Assembly: GCF_024054535.1 (NCBI RefSeq)
Contig: NZ_JAMXLV010000020.1
Coordinates: 1-64,000 of the forward strand
Length of the DNA: 64,000 nucleotides
Origin: Thermococcus alcaliphilus
GTDB lineage: Archaea > Methanobacteriota_B > Thermococci > Thermococcales > Thermococcaceae
Direction: 5' to 3'
The first letter of the stretch is position 1. Each line of letters starts with the position of its first letter. A program made the position numbers and the translations under genes. Shown here in pieces: positions 1 through 9,500 of the stretch. The notes beneath the pieces are model-generated. The model made no database searches and had not been told where the DNA came from. It saw only the letters and a list, made by a program, of their open reading frames with translations.

Positions 1-2
1 AC

Positions 3-134
3 TGGAAAAGAGTTCATAGGTTTGTTTTTCTGTTTGCTTTTTGGTATAATTTTGTCAGAATTCATTCTAGGTTTGGTGGACCTCCGGGTGATGTTACTGA
101 ATGGCTTCAGGAGGTGATACCCCAGTTATCCTAA
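3..134 (+). CDS. Partial transposase-like C-terminus, cut by window edge
   Basis: The frame is open from the first bases of the window to a TAA at 132-134 and gives 43 residues. It contains the stretch WYNFVRIHSRFGGPP and ends in EWLQEVIPQLS. The YNFxRxH pattern near a C-terminus followed by a short P-containing tail is typical of DDE transposases of insertion sequences (IS6-like and related). This assignment is by motif resemblance only. The N-terminus lies outside the window, so whether the element is intact cannot be seen. It converges on asnS. Confidence 0.42.
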   Translation, partial: WKRVHRFVFLFAFWYNFVRIHSRFGGPPGDVTEWLQEVIPQLS

Positions 135-169
135 CAGTATCTTTGGAAATTTAAAAGGAAAGAGAGCCT

Positions 170-1465
170 TTATGGATAAATTCTTGAGGGTGTTCTCGGG
201 AAGAGCGTTGCCCATCTGATGTGGTCGAGCTTTAGCACCCATGTAACGAGCCTCTCCAACCCAAGTCCAAAACCACTGTGCGGGACACTCCCATACTTCC
301 TAAGGTCGAGGTACCACTCGTAGTTCTTGGGATCCATTCCCTCCTCAAGTATTCTCTGCACAAGCTTGTTGTAGTCATCCTCCCTCTGGCTTCCACCAAT
401 GATCTCACCGTATCCTTCGGGAGCAAGCATATCAGCAGCTAAGGCCTTTCTTGGATCTTCGGGATCTTCCTTCATGTAGAATGCTTTAATGTGTTTGGGG
501 TAGCCGTAAACAAAGAAAGGCCTGTCGAATTCTTCGGTTAAAACTCTCTCCTCATCTGCTCCCATATCCTCGCCCCATTCTATCTTAACCCCTTTGCTCT
601 GGAGGATATCTATAGCCTCGTCATAGCTTATCCTTGGGAACGGGGGCTCTGTGTTTTTAAGGGTTGTGAGATCCTTCCTAAACCTTTCAATCTCCTTTTT
701 TCTGAGTTCTAGAGTGCGCTGGACCATATAGCTTACGAGCTCCTCCTCAACCTTCATTATATCCCATAAATCCATCCATGCTGCCTCAAGCTCAAGATGC
801 CAGTACTCGGTGAGGTGCCTTCTTGTTCTGCTCTTTTCCGCCCTAAAGCTTGGAGTTAAGCTCCACACCTTCTCAAGTCCGAATATTGCTGCCTCGAGGT
901 AAAGCTGGGCTGACTGGCTTAGGTATGCTTCTCTATCAAAGTACTTCAGCTTGAAAAGAGTTGAACCACCCTCAACTGCGCCTGTGACTAAAATTGGGGG
1001 GAACACCTCATACCATCCATCTTGAAGGAGCCACTCCCTTGCTGCCTGCATTAATGTACCTTTAACTTTCATGATATCGGCTACCTTAGGTGAGTGAAGG
1101 TGGAGATGTCTCACATCTAAAAGAAACTCGTCACTTGCGTCTTTCGTTATCGGGAAGAACTCAACGTTTTGAATGATCTCTATCTTATCCGCCTGAATCT
1201 CCACTCCAGTTGGGGCCCTTGGATCAACTTTAACGGTTCCCTCGATTATGACGCTTGACTCTATTCCAACCTGTTTTGCTTTAGTATAAGCCTCTTCGCT
1301 AAGTTCTTTTGTGAAGACTGTTTGTATTATGCCGCTTGAATCCCTAAGTACTATAAAAACCTTCTTACCTACTTCTCTCTTTCTATAGACCCATCCAGCA
1401 AGCCTTACCCTTTCTCCTTCCATTTTAGGCTTTACATCTGCACAATAAACCTTCTCGATCATCAT
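170..1465 (-). CDS. asnS: Asparaginyl-tRNA synthetase
   Basis: This cytoplasmic class II aminoacyl-tRNA synthetase charges tRNA-Asn. It has 431 residues, the usual archaeal length. An N-terminal OB-fold anticodon-binding domain occupies about residues 15-100 (RLAGWVYRKREVGKKVF). Class II motif 2 is seen as FRAEKSRTRRHLTEYWHLE and motif 3 as GFGLGLERLVTWVLKLDH, ending in FPRTPSRIYP. The sequence follows Pyrococcus AsnRS rather than AspRS throughout. GGAGGTG lies 4 bases before the first of two adjacent ATG codons, so the start could equally be 3 bases downstream. It is transcribed away from the small reading frame upstream. The family call is firm. Confidence 0.95.
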   Translation of the reverse strand: MMIEKVYCADVKPKMEGERVRLAGWVYRKREVGKKVFIVLRDSSGIIQTVFTKELSEEAYTKAKQVGIESSVIIEGTVKVDPRAPTGVEIQADKIEIIQNVEFFPITKDASDEFLLDVRHLHLHSPKVADIMKVKGTLMQAAREWLLQDGWYEVFPPILVTGAVEGGSTLFKLKYFDREAYLSQSAQLYLEAAIFGLEKVWSLTPSFRAEKSRTRRHLTEYWHLELEAAWMDLWDIMKVEEELVSYMVQRTLELRKKEIERFRKDLTTLKNTEPPFPRISYDEAIDILQSKGVKIEWGEDMGADEERVLTEEFDRPFFVYGYPKHIKAFYMKEDPEDPRKALAADMLAPEGYGEIIGGSQREDDYNKLVQRILEEGMDPKNYEWYLDLRKYGSVPHSGFGLGLERLVTWVLKLDHIRWATLFPRTPSRIYP

Positions 1466-1526
1466 AAAACACCTCCAATCTTGCTTGAGTTTTTAACCTT
1501 GGCTTTATTAATCTATCCCAGAAGAG

Positions 1527-1682
1527 TCAATTATTCCAGAGAAATTTTGCAAGGAACCTTTTGCCTTTAACCTCAAATACCACAGGCATGGTTATCACAT
1601 CCCTAGAATGCAGATGAATATTTAAATCCTTCGCCTCTTTCTTTGCCATTTTGCCATAGGGTTTAAATAACTCAAGCATCAT
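1527..1682 (-). CDS. Possible 51-residue protein of unknown function
   Basis: A short frame begins at a double ATG (1677-1682) and ends in a stop at 1527. The product is basic and amphipathic (starts MMLELFKPYGKMAKKEAKD, ends KRFLAKFLWNN) and has protein-like composition. A weak GGGGAT lies before the start. Against it, the probable TATA box of the divergent amidohydrolase gene (about 1658-1669) lies inside this frame, and no clear promoter of its own is visible. I do not recognise the sequence. It may be a real small gene or a chance frame. Confidence 0.35.
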   Translation of the reverse strand: MMLELFKPYGKMAKKEAKDLNIHLHSRDVITMPVVFEVKGKRFLAKFLWNN

Positions 1683-1712
1683 AAAGTTAATCCCCACAGG
1701 GAGGTGGTAAGA

Positions 1713-2954
1713 GTGAAAGCCATCGTGGCCGATTATGCCCTCGATGTTGAGGGGATTAAAAAGAACGTTGCCGTTCTTATAGAGGAAGACAAAATAATCG
1801 GAATTGTCCCCCGTGAAAAGCTTAACGAATTTGACGTGGATGAGACCTTTGGGGGAAGTGGGTATCTTCTCATGCCTGGGCTTGTCAATGCTCATACTCA
1901 CGTTGCAATGAGTAAATTTAGGGGATTTGGCGATGACATGCCCCTCGACAGGTGGCTTAAAGAAGTAATATGGCCAATGGAAAAGGAATGGACTGAGGAG
2001 GAAATCTACAAATGGGCATTAATAGGGATTGCCGAGGCAGTAGCAAACGGTTCAACCGTAATAAACGACCACTACTTTTTTGCATGGAAAATAGCGGAAG
2101 CTGCTGAAAAGCTGGGCGTTAGGGCTTTTATCGGGCAGACAATGATGGATCTTGTTGAGATGCCCATAGCGGAGCCTGAACTGGGGTTTAAGTTCTTCAA
2201 AGGATGGAAAAAAAGCGCTCTTGTGAGAGCAACGCTTGCCCCCCATGCAACGGACACCGTTTCAAGAGAGTTGCTAGCGGAAGTCAAAGAGGTTGCAGAG
2301 AAAGAAAATGCATTGATTCATATGCATGTCTCTCAAAGCAGAGAAGAAGTCCTTCGGGTCAAGAGAAGGGAAAAGATGCCACCGGTTGAATATCTAAAGG
2401 AGTTGGAAATGCTGGGAAAGAACTTCATAGGGGTTCATGGTGTTTATTTTTCAAAAGACGAGGTTAAAATTTATGCAGAGAGCGATGCAACCCTTGTCCA
2501 CTGTCCCACGAGTTTGGCAAAGCTCGAAGGGGAAATTGCCCCTATAATAGACCTGTGGAAGCTCGGTGGAAGAATTGCCCTCGGAAATGACTGTGCCGTG
2601 TCAAACAACTCCCTTGACATGATACTCGAAATGAAGTTTGCGGCAATACTCAACAAGGTGAAGAGAAAAGACCCCACAAAGCCAACTGCGAAGGAAGTAT
2701 TTTACTGGGCAACCGTTGGAGGGGCTGAAGCACTGGGACTAAAAGCCGGCCTCATAAAGGAAGGCTACTTAGCGGACTTGGTTCTGATAAACACAAAGAA
2801 GCTCCATTTCTTGCCAAGAGAAAACGTGCTTTCGCACATTGTCTACTCGGCAAAGGGGAGCGATGTGGAGAAGGTATTTGTGGGAGGAGAGCTGATATAC
2901 GATCAAGGAAGATTCCTAAAAACAGAGGAGATTGAGAGGTTGCTCAACGACTAA
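1713..2954 (+). CDS. Amidohydrolase, adenosine-derivative deaminase type (MTA/SAH deaminase-like)
   Basis: A metal-dependent hydrolase of the TRZ/ATZ-MtaD group, 413 residues. Members deaminate S-adenosylhomocysteine, 5'-methylthioadenosine or related purine compounds, feeding methyl-cycle salvage. Visible metal-site elements are NAHTHVAMS (HxH) near residue 60, HMHVSQ near 200, GVHGVYFS near 235 and ALGNDCAVS near 290. The GTG at 1713 is chosen because GGGAGGTGG lies just before it; another in-frame GTG at 1704 lies inside that ribosome site. A TATA-like GGGTTTAAATAAC at 1658-1670 fits a start near 1690. Its stop overlaps the convergent trmY by 4 bases. Exact substrate cannot be read from sequence. 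Confidence 0.85.
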   Translation: MKAIVADYALDVEGIKKNVAVLIEEDKIIGIVPREKLNEFDVDETFGGSGYLLMPGLVNAHTHVAMSKFRGFGDDMPLDRWLKEVIWPMEKEWTEEEIYKWALIGIAEAVANGSTVINDHYFFAWKIAEAAEKLGVRAFIGQTMMDLVEMPIAEPELGFKFFKGWKKSALVRATLAPHATDTVSRELLAEVKEVAEKENALIHMHVSQSREEVLRVKRREKMPPVEYLKELEMLGKNFIGVHGVYFSKDEVKIYAESDATLVHCPTSLAKLEGEIAPIIDLWKLGGRIALGNDCAVSNNSLDMILEMKFAAILNKVKRKDPTKPTAKEVFYWATVGGAEALGLKAGLIKEGYLADLVLINTKKLHFLPRENVLSHIVYSAKGSDVEKVFVGGELIYDQGRFLKTEEIERLLND

Positions 2955-3562
2955 AGAACGTTGTCAAGGAAGATATTGACGTAAGCTATTACATGCGATG
3001 TTAGATAGCTCTTCCTTCCTACACTAACTTTTTCCGCTATTCCTTCAAGAAAAGCTTCATCCTCTCTTGCTAACCCTTCGTGATCTCCAAGAACAAAGGC
3101 AACGTTGCCTTTGAAGTTTACTCTCTTAATCGGCTTCCCTTCTTCGTGAAGGTAGTAGAGGGCTGAATTCTTAATGGTTCTCCTTATGATGTCTTCAAAC
3201 CTTAGATTGCTCACATAAACCCCTGGAAGGACGGGATATTCCTTTGCAGGCTCTTTTATGCCCTCGCCAACTTTTAGGGCTTTTATGATTATCTTCGCAA
3301 GGCTTATTTCGTCGGGATTTATTGTCTTAGGCTTGATTTCACTCCCCTCAAATCTGATGGTCTTTGGGGGATCGGGGGGCCCGTTGAGGTTGAGCCACAC
3401 TCTAACGTTCTTCCTAAACCCATGGGAAAGAAGAAATGCTGAATTTAAAGACCTGCAAAGTAAATCAATCCTCCCACTCGTTCCCGGAAGGTCTTTCAGG
3501 CTAAAATCCGCTCTTGTATGGGCCTTGTTGGCCTTTATTATGAAAGTCCTCACGACGGACAC
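2951..3562 (-). CDS. trmY: tRNA (pseudouridine(54)-N1)-methyltransferase
   Basis: A SPOUT-class methyltransferase that converts pseudouridine to N1-methylpseudouridine at position 54 in the T-loop of archaeal tRNA, using AdoMet. Length is 203 residues, normal for TrmY. The N-terminus ([20 protein letters not shown]) and the C-terminal SPOUT knot region ([17 protein letters not shown], then [19 protein letters not shown]) match the family closely. The gene converges with the amidohydrolase, overlapping it by 4 bases. Confidence in function is high. Confidence 0.93.
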   Translation of the reverse strand: MSVVRTFIIKANKAHTRADFSLKDLPGTSGRIDLLCRSLNSAFLLSHGFRKNVRVWLNLNGPPDPPKTIRFEGSEIKPKTINPDEISLAKIIIKALKVGEGIKEPAKEYPVLPGVYVSNLRFEDIIRRTIKNSALYYLHEEGKPIKRVNFKGNVAFVLGDHEGLAREDEAFLEGIAEKVSVGRKSYLTSHVIAYVNIFLDNVL

Positions 3563-3596
3563 CTGAATGCAAGAAGAAAAGAAGGGTTAAAAAGGT

Positions 3597-4271
3597 TCAC
3601 TCTAAAGCTTGGAGAAGCTTTTCGAGGAACATTTTTTCTGGGTAAGCACCTTCGAATGAAACCTTGTCCTCGCCGTTGACCCTTATAACGACCTTTGGAA
3701 CTGCCATGACGCTGTACTGGTCGGCCCACTCGGGGAATTCTATTGCCTCAATCATGTCTCCAAGGATTTTACCTTTTCCTGCAAGTGAGTTCTCAATTGC
3801 AAACTTGTGTGCCATTCTAACGGCCATTGGACAGTAGGGGCAGGTTGGGGTTACAAAGACGTATATTTCAACGTCTTGGTCAATGTTCCTTACTGCCTCT
3901 TTAGTGTCCTCCATGAGGTCGGTTTCGCCTTTTGAAACGTCAACAATATCCTCTAAGAATGCTCCAAATTCATGCCCTGCTGGAAGGCCAAAGTACCTAA
4001 CTCCAAAGTCTTTCCCATCTTGGGTTATTATGGTTACTGGGGCTTTATCGATTCTGTACTTCTCGGCAAGCTCCTTTTCACTGTCAAAATCATGCACTTC
4101 ATAGCTTATAAGGTCGCTAAGCTCGCTAATTTCTTCAACAAGCTGTTTCAATTGGTCACAATATTGGCAGTGCTCTCTCCCTGTGAAGACTATAATCTTA
4201 ACCGGATTAACGAGCTTTGAAAAGAACTCCTCTTTAATTATTTTCTTGTCCCCATCACTAATAAGCGCCAT
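3597..4271 (-). CDS. pdo: Protein disulfide oxidoreductase (two-thioredoxin-fold PDO)
   Basis: Archaeal glutaredoxin-like protein with two tandem thioredoxin folds, acting in cytosolic thiol-disulfide exchange in hyperthermophiles. The chosen 224-residue form has CQYC at residues 35-38 in the first fold and CPYC near 146 in the second, the arrangement of the Pyrococcus enzyme. Start at 4271 is chosen because GGAGGTG lies 7 bases upstream; the ATG at 4277 almost touches it. It is divergent from surR, as in Pyrococcus. A perfect SurR core (GTTTCAAAC, 4291-4299) sits just downstream of its TATA-like TTAAAAAG, suggesting redox control. Confidence 0.93.
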   Translation of the reverse strand: MALISDGDKKIIKEEFFSKLVNPVKIIVFTGREHCQYCDQLKQLVEEISELSDLISYEVHDFDSEKELAEKYRIDKAPVTIITQDGKDFGVRYFGLPAGHEFGAFLEDIVDVSKGETDLMEDTKEAVRNIDQDVEIYVFVTPTCPYCPMAVRMAHKFAIENSLAGKGKILGDMIEAIEFPEWADQYSVMAVPKVVIRVNGEDKVSFEGAYPEKMFLEKLLQALE

Positions 4272-4290
4272 CTCCATACACCTCCAATCA

Positions 4291-4299
4291 GTTTCAAAC
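4291..4299. promoter_or_regulatory. SurR core site in the pdo promoter
   Basis: GTTTCAAAC is an exact match to the published SurR core GTTn3AAC. It lies between the pdo TATA-like element (about 4303-4312 on the reverse strand) and the pdo start, a position where a bound factor would be expected to interfere with transcription. Binding is inferred from motif match and location. Confidence 0.7.
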
Positions 4300-4354
4300 T
4301 AAAGCTTTTTAACCTTTGGATGCAACATATCTACGGAAACTTTACAAATTTAGA

Positions 4355-4371
4355 GTTTTCAACCAAAGGTT
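4355..4371. promoter_or_regulatory. Extended SurR site GTTn3AACn5GTT before surR
   Basis: GTTTTCAACCAAAGGTT matches the extended SurR consensus (GTTn3AACn5GTT) at every specified base. It ends 10 bases before the surR TATA box (TATATAAA, 4382-4389). A site just upstream of the TATA box is the activating arrangement known for SurR targets, so autoactivation is a reasonable inference. Confidence 0.8.
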
Positions 4372-4381
4372 AGGATGACGG

Positions 4382-4389
4382 TATATAAA
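4382..4389 (+). promoter_or_regulatory. TATA box of the surR operon
   Basis: TATATAAA lies 40 bases before the chosen surR ATG. With the usual archaeal spacing of about 25 bases the transcript would start near 4408-4412, leaving a short leader that still contains GGTGG. Confidence 0.7.
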
Positions 4390-4421
4390 CTTTACGATAC
4401 AGATTTGGGTAGGTGGGCAAC

Positions 4422-5114
4422 ATGTCTGAACCAGATATATTTTACATCTTAGGGAACAAGGTGAGGAGGGACTTACTCAGCCACTTGACATGTACCGAAT
4501 GCTACTTCAGCCTGCTCAGCAGCAAGGTTAACGTTTCCTCCACTGCTGTTTCAAAACACCTGAAAATAATGGAAAGAGAAGGAGTTTTGAAGTCCTATGA
4601 AAAAGAGGAAGGGTTTATTGGACCTACAAGGAAATACTACTCCATAGCCGTTTCAAAAACGTTTCTTGTAACTGTCACACCCAATATATTCTGGTATAAA
4701 AGCTTGGATTTAGATTCTCCAGAGAGATTTGAAAGATTTGAAATCAGGCTTGATGAACTTAACAAATCCCCAAAAAGCTTACATTCTATGGTAACAGCTT
4801 TTATAGATGCAAACAAAAAGTTGGATCAGATAGTAGAGGCTTTGAAAACTATTGAGAGCTACAGAAACAATCTCATGAAGAACATCAAAGAGAGGTATTT
4901 GAAAGAAATCGGCGACATGACCCAGCTTGCTATACTCCACTACCTGCTTCTCTATAAAAAAGCAACAGTTGAGCAGTTAAGCGATGTTTTGAATCTCAAA
5001 GAGAGGGAAATTAAGGAAAAGGCCGAAGAACTCTCAAGGGTAATACCGTTAAACATAAAAGAAAACCTCATAGAAATTGATGAGGAAGAGCTCAGGAAAA
5101 AAGAAGCAAAGTGA
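4422..5114 (+). CDS. surR: Sulfur-response redox transcription regulator SurR
   Basis: Thermococcales regulator that switches metabolism between hydrogen evolution and sulfur reduction. The 230-residue protein has an ArsR-like winged helix (about 1-75, with LTCTECYFSLLSSKVNVSST) and a second winged-helix-like region (about 155-215, IGDMTQLAILHYLLL). The CTEC pair at residues 24-27 is the redox switch that releases DNA on oxidation in the characterised Pyrococcus protein. ATG 4422 is chosen because GGTGG precedes it and known SurR proteins begin at the equivalent MxEPD. Ferredoxin and geranylgeranyl reductase genes follow directly, as in Pyrococcus. Confidence 0.95.
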   Translation: MSEPDIFYILGNKVRRDLLSHLTCTECYFSLLSSKVNVSSTAVSKHLKIMEREGVLKSYEKEEGFIGPTRKYYSIAVSKTFLVTVTPNIFWYKSLDLDSPERFERFEIRLDELNKSPKSLHSMVTAFIDANKKLDQIVEALKTIESYRNNLMKNIKERYLKEIGDMTQLAILHYLLLYKKATVEQLSDVLNLKEREIKEKAEELSRVIPLNIKENLIEIDEEELRKKEAK

Positions 5115-5124
5115 GGGGGTTGCT

Positions 5125-5328
5125 ATGCCAGAGAAAATCAGGATCCTCGTGAACGAAGATAGATGCTACCTTTGCGGTGGTTGTGCTGGTGTTTGTCCAG
5201 CCCTTGCGATAAGGGTGTCCTCTTCAAAATGGGAGTTCTTCCAAGATAAGTGTATTTCTTGCAGGATTTGTATAAACGCGTGTCCTGTGGGAGCTTTAAG
5301 CGCTGAGCCTCTGGAGGGAGAGCTATGA
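5125..5328 (+). CDS. Small 2[4Fe-4S] ferredoxin
   Basis: A 67-residue electron carrier with two complete cluster motifs: [12 protein letters not shown] near residues 13-24 and [12 protein letters not shown] near 43-54. GAGGGGG precedes ATG 5125, ten bases after the surR stop. Its end overlaps the next gene by 4 bases (ATGA), so the two are translationally coupled. From this context I infer that it delivers electrons to the geranylgeranyl reductase, as ferredoxin is known to do for some archaeal enzymes of that family. Confidence 0.9.
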   Translation: MPEKIRILVNEDRCYLCGGCAGVCPALAIRVSSSKWEFFQDKCISCRICINACPVGALSAEPLEGEL

Positions 5329-6506
5329 GATACGATGTTGTTGTTGTCGGGGCAGGAATTGCGGGCCCAATAGTCGCTAGAAACGTTGCTAAAGAAGGGT
5401 ACTCCGTTCTTCTCATAGATAAAAAGCCTGCCATAGGAGCTCCAAAGCAGTGTGCCGAGGGAATCAACATAAACGTTTTCGAGAAGTACGATATTCCATA
5501 TGATAAGAGATTCATAAACCGTGAGATTTATGGGGCAAAACTGTATTCTCCCAGCGGTTACGAGCTTGAAATAAGGTACGACAAAGTGAGCGGGGTTATT
5601 TTGGAAAGAAAGGTATTTGATAAAATGCTGGCTTTTTATGCCGCAAGGGCTGGAGCCGATGTACTCGCCAGAACTGAAGCTCTCGACGTTATTAGGGAAA
5701 ATGGGGTTATAAAAGGTATAAAAGCAAAACACGAAGGCGAGCTTCTTGAGATATACGCTGACGTCATTGTGGCAGCGGATGGTGTTGAAAGCACCATAGC
5801 AAGAAAAGCGGGTATTAATACATACGCTCCTCCCCACGAGTTTGACTCCGCATATGAGTACGAAATGCTCATCGAGGGATTTGATCCGGATATGATCCAT
5901 CTGTGGTTTGGAAACGAAATTGCACCGAGAGGCTACGTATGGGTCTTTCCGAAAGATGAGGACAGAGCTAACGTTGGAATAGGTATAAACTCCGATAATC
6001 CAAGGACAGCTAAATACTACCTCGACAAGTGGCTCGAAGAAAACAACATTCCAGCAAAGAAGCTCCTTGAAATAAACGTAGGTGTTGTTCCCGTAGGAGG
6101 ATTTGTAAAAGAACTCGCTAAAGACAACGTGGTCGTTGTAGGAGATGCCGCTAGACAGGTAAACCCCATGCATGGCGGTGGAATGGCAGAGGCTATGGAA
6201 GCAGGAACAATAGCAAGCAAGTGGATAGTAAAGGCGCTTGAAGAGGAGAATCTCGAGCTTCTAAAGAACTACACAAGAGAATGGTGGGAAAAAGACGGTA
6301 GAAGATTGGAGAGAGTTCTTAAAATCAGAAAAGCCGTGGAAAAATTAACTGATGAAGATCTGGATGTATTTATTCAAGTGCTAAGCGGGGCAGATGCGGA
6401 GAAAATCGCGGGTGGAGATTACGTAGAGGTCATAAAAGCCCTCCTTAAACATCCAAAAGTGCTCATGAGCAAAAGAAGGATAGCACTCCTCAAGGAACTC
6501 CTATGA
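5325..6506 (+). CDS. Geranylgeranyl reductase (archaeal lipid double-bond reductase)
   Basis: FAD-dependent reductase that saturates the geranylgeranyl chains of archaeal membrane lipids. Length 393. The N-terminal dinucleotide motif is [15 protein letters not shown], followed by the family-typical [10 protein letters not shown] (residues about 42-51); the second FAD motif is [17 protein letters not shown] near residues 268-284. It overlaps the ferredoxin by 4 bases and sits in the surR operon, linking lipid saturation to redox state. The last base before the stop lies close to a heptad repeat array that fills the gap to topA. Confidence 0.92.
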   Translation: MRYDVVVVGAGIAGPIVARNVAKEGYSVLLIDKKPAIGAPKQCAEGININVFEKYDIPYDKRFINREIYGAKLYSPSGYELEIRYDKVSGVILERKVFDKMLAFYAARAGADVLARTEALDVIRENGVIKGIKAKHEGELLEIYADVIVAADGVESTIARKAGINTYAPPHEFDSAYEYEMLIEGFDPDMIHLWFGNEIAPRGYVWVFPKDEDRANVGIGINSDNPRTAKYYLDKWLEENNIPAKKLLEINVGVVPVGGFVKELAKDNVVVVGDAARQVNPMHGGGMAEAMEAGTIASKWIVKALEEENLELLKNYTREWWEKDGRRLERVLKIRKAVEKLTDEDLDVFIQVLSGADAEKIAGGDYVEVIKALLKHPKVLMSKRRIALLKELL

Positions 6507-6509
6507 TTC

Positions 6510-6537
6510 TAACTTTTAAGTTATAACTTCTAACTTT
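6510..6537. repeat. Four contiguous 7-bp repeats (TAASTTW heptads)
   Basis: Reading the + strand gives TAACTTT, TAAGTTA, TAACTTC, TAACTTT in unbroken 7-base phase. The array fills the space between the convergent ends of the reductase gene and topA and runs over the topA stop codon. Related arrays lie at 27083-27110, 41115-41149 and 42250-42270; the last two flank the parA gene pair. Role unknown; a protein-binding site is proposed in the findings. Confidence 0.75.
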
Positions 6538-9500
6538 TACCTTTTCTCCGATTTTTGTAGCAGTTCATATCAAGGCATACCTCGTATTCCCTGTTGCGTT
6601 CCTTGATCTTCACTATTGGGGCATTTCCGCACTCAGGACATGTTTTTCCCGTTGGAATTATCTCGCCCCTTTGGAGAAGGGGATAAGTAACGTCACAGTT
6701 AGGCCAATTGGAGCAGCCCACAAATCTTTTTCCTGTTTTCCTGTTATATCTCACCACTAAGTCGCCGCCGCATTTAGGACACTTCCCCACTATTATAGTG
6801 TCCATAGATCTTCTCTTTTCAACAGATTTTTTGATGCTCTCTTCTTCTTCGGCAGTTAGTTCTTTTGTATCGGCGCTTTTCTTATTCTTTTTGTTTTTCT
6901 GGCTCTCTACAAACGTTTCCAGAAGTTTTCTCCCTATTTCTCCCTCTTTCTTTTTGAACTCCTTTAGAATTCTTACTAAGGCTTCCTTAGACTCCTCAAT
7001 GACCTTCTCCTTGCTTATTTTCTTCTGCATTATCTGTTCCATTTTTTCTTCGAACTCTCTCGTTAGTTCAACACTTACTATATCAGGGACGTTGTTTTCC
7101 AAGGCTTCTATCACCTTCATACCAAGAGGGGTCACCTTTATCTTTTTCTTGCCCTCTATGTATCCCCTCGAATAGAGAGTTTCTAGGATTTGAGCCCTTG
7201 TGGCCTTAGTTCCAATGCCTAGGTCTTCCATTTTTTTGATAACGCTTGCTGGAGAATACCTTGCCGGAGGTTTGGTTTTCTTCTTCTCCCTCTTTATCTG
7301 AATAACTTTGACTCTCTCTCCTTTCTCGAACTTTGGAAGCAGAACTTCATCAAATTTAACATACTTACCGTAAATCTTCAGCCATCCCTCTTTAACTGTT
7401 CTCGAACCACTGAGGATAAAGCGGTGGTTGTTTGAGTTTATGATTACCTTCATACTCTCTCTTACGGCAGGATCAGCGAATGCAGCTAGGAATCTCCTAA
7501 CTATCAAATCGTAAAGATTTTGCTCATCTTTGCTTAGATCTCCAGGTTTAGGTAGCTCACCGGTGGGATATATTGCCGGATGAGCAGGATCATCTTTTTT
7601 GCCTTCTACGGGTTTTAAAACTCCTTTACCCAAAAGTTCATGAGCATGGGGCTTGTAATCCGGAATTTTGGCAAGGTTATGGATAATCGATTCATAGTTC
7701 AAGTTTTTTGGAAGCTTTTGGGACGAGGTTCTTGGATAGGAACAATTGTGAACTACAACACCATTAGCGATGAAGTTATGGTATGTATCAACGACAAGAT
7801 CATAAACCTTGCCTCGGTAGTGGAACTTCTCAATGGATTTTATTCCGAGTATATAAACGTCTCCGGTTGCTATTCTGCGGAGATCTTGATCGATTAAGTA
7901 TCTTACAATATTTCGAAGCTTGTCGAGGCTGATTCTTCTACCGTGGGCGGTTTGGTTTGACATATCAAAATTCTTCCATAAGGCGTTGGTTGATAGTATT
8001 TTTCCTTCCCAGCTTTTTACCTTAATGAGGCTATAGTGGTGTGAATAGGGTTTTCTTTCCCTAATAGCGGTATCTTTAACACTCTCCAAATCGCGTCTTT
8101 TGATCCTCAAGCGATCTTTCATTATCTCATAAAACCTTTGAGCATCACGTGAATATATTTTAAGCTCATAAGCTATAACGCTACCATTCTTATCTTTCTT
8201 TTCCCAGAGATATGTACCGACTCCAAGAAACTGCCACATCAGTTTAACTGTGTATATCGCTTCTCGGTTTTTAGAGGTAAGAACTATCTGAGGGGAGAGG
8301 GATTTTTTGCTTCCAGTTTGCTTTGTACCAATGTGGGAGTCAGCGTCATAATAACCTGCTAAAAATGCTGCCACCCATTCAGGTTTTGCCATTATTATCC
8401 CAGGAATTCTGAAAATTTCTGTTTTGTTTCCATAGGGACAGCCAAGCAGCTCAAGAAGTCTTGTTAACGACTTGTTATTGATTGCAATTATGAGGTATTT
8501 GGGATTGAACGTGAAGGATAGTCCCAAGGAGTTTGTAACACTTTTAACGGCTTCTATTGTATCCTTTGTTCTTTCTTTTGCAGAGATTGTTATCTCTCCT
8601 CTTCTGTTCAAATGACCGTCACCTACTACAAGACCAAATAAGTACCAAAAGTCCTCACTAAATTCAAAGGTAATCGGAGTGGTAGCTGTGCTATAAGAGA
8701 ACCCTTTAAATGTCCTCCTTAGTTCAGAATCAGAGATGATACCTCTCTGTAGTAAGAACTTAACAAGTGGAACCGGCATTTTGCCTCGCAGATATTTATA
8801 GTATGTTGGTTCTTTTATTTCGAATTTCCACAGGATTTCTGTTTTCAAGCTTGCACTTTTTACTCTTTTCTTTATAATCTCCCCAAATTCTCGGTCGTAG
8901 ATTATGTAGTCCTTCATGGAGACAGCGTTTTCAAGGAGGAAGTCCAAAAGTGTTGGAGGTTCCTCATTCTCGGGAGGTTTGTCCCTATTTATAAGAAGAA
9001 CAACTTGGTCATCCCCTCTTAGTTCTTCAGCTGGAACAAACATAAGCTTATCCTCCCTATACACTAGCACTGGATGATCTGCGGTGAGATATAGTTCCGT
9101 CCTGTCAGTTAGTGTGACCTTGTACATTGGTTCATCCGCGTCCCTCTCCAAAAGCTTATAACCAGCTTTTGATAGTTTTAGATCAAAATCAAGGGCAAAA
9201 ACCTCTCCTTCTTTGGGTAGCTCCCTTATTCTCTTAATTCCTTGGGGAGTTGGTATTAGAGAATCAGGATGTAGACAATAGCCCTTTTCATACAAGCTTT
9301 GTGCTATGTCGAGTGTCTTCTTTGGGCTGTAGCCGAAGGCAGAGTAAGCTTCTCTTTGGAGTGTCCCAAGGTCAAAGGGATGAGGAGGATTTCTCTGCTG
9401 CTGTTTTATCTCCACTTTCTCTACAAATGCAGATCCTTTTTTAGCCTCTTCAACGATTTTCTTGGCCTCTTCCTCATTAAAAATACGGTCTTTCTCGTAG

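Noticed and set aside
6510-6537. Heptads as SurR sites
   Set aside because: GTTATAAC has two bases between GTT and AAC, while SurR needs three.
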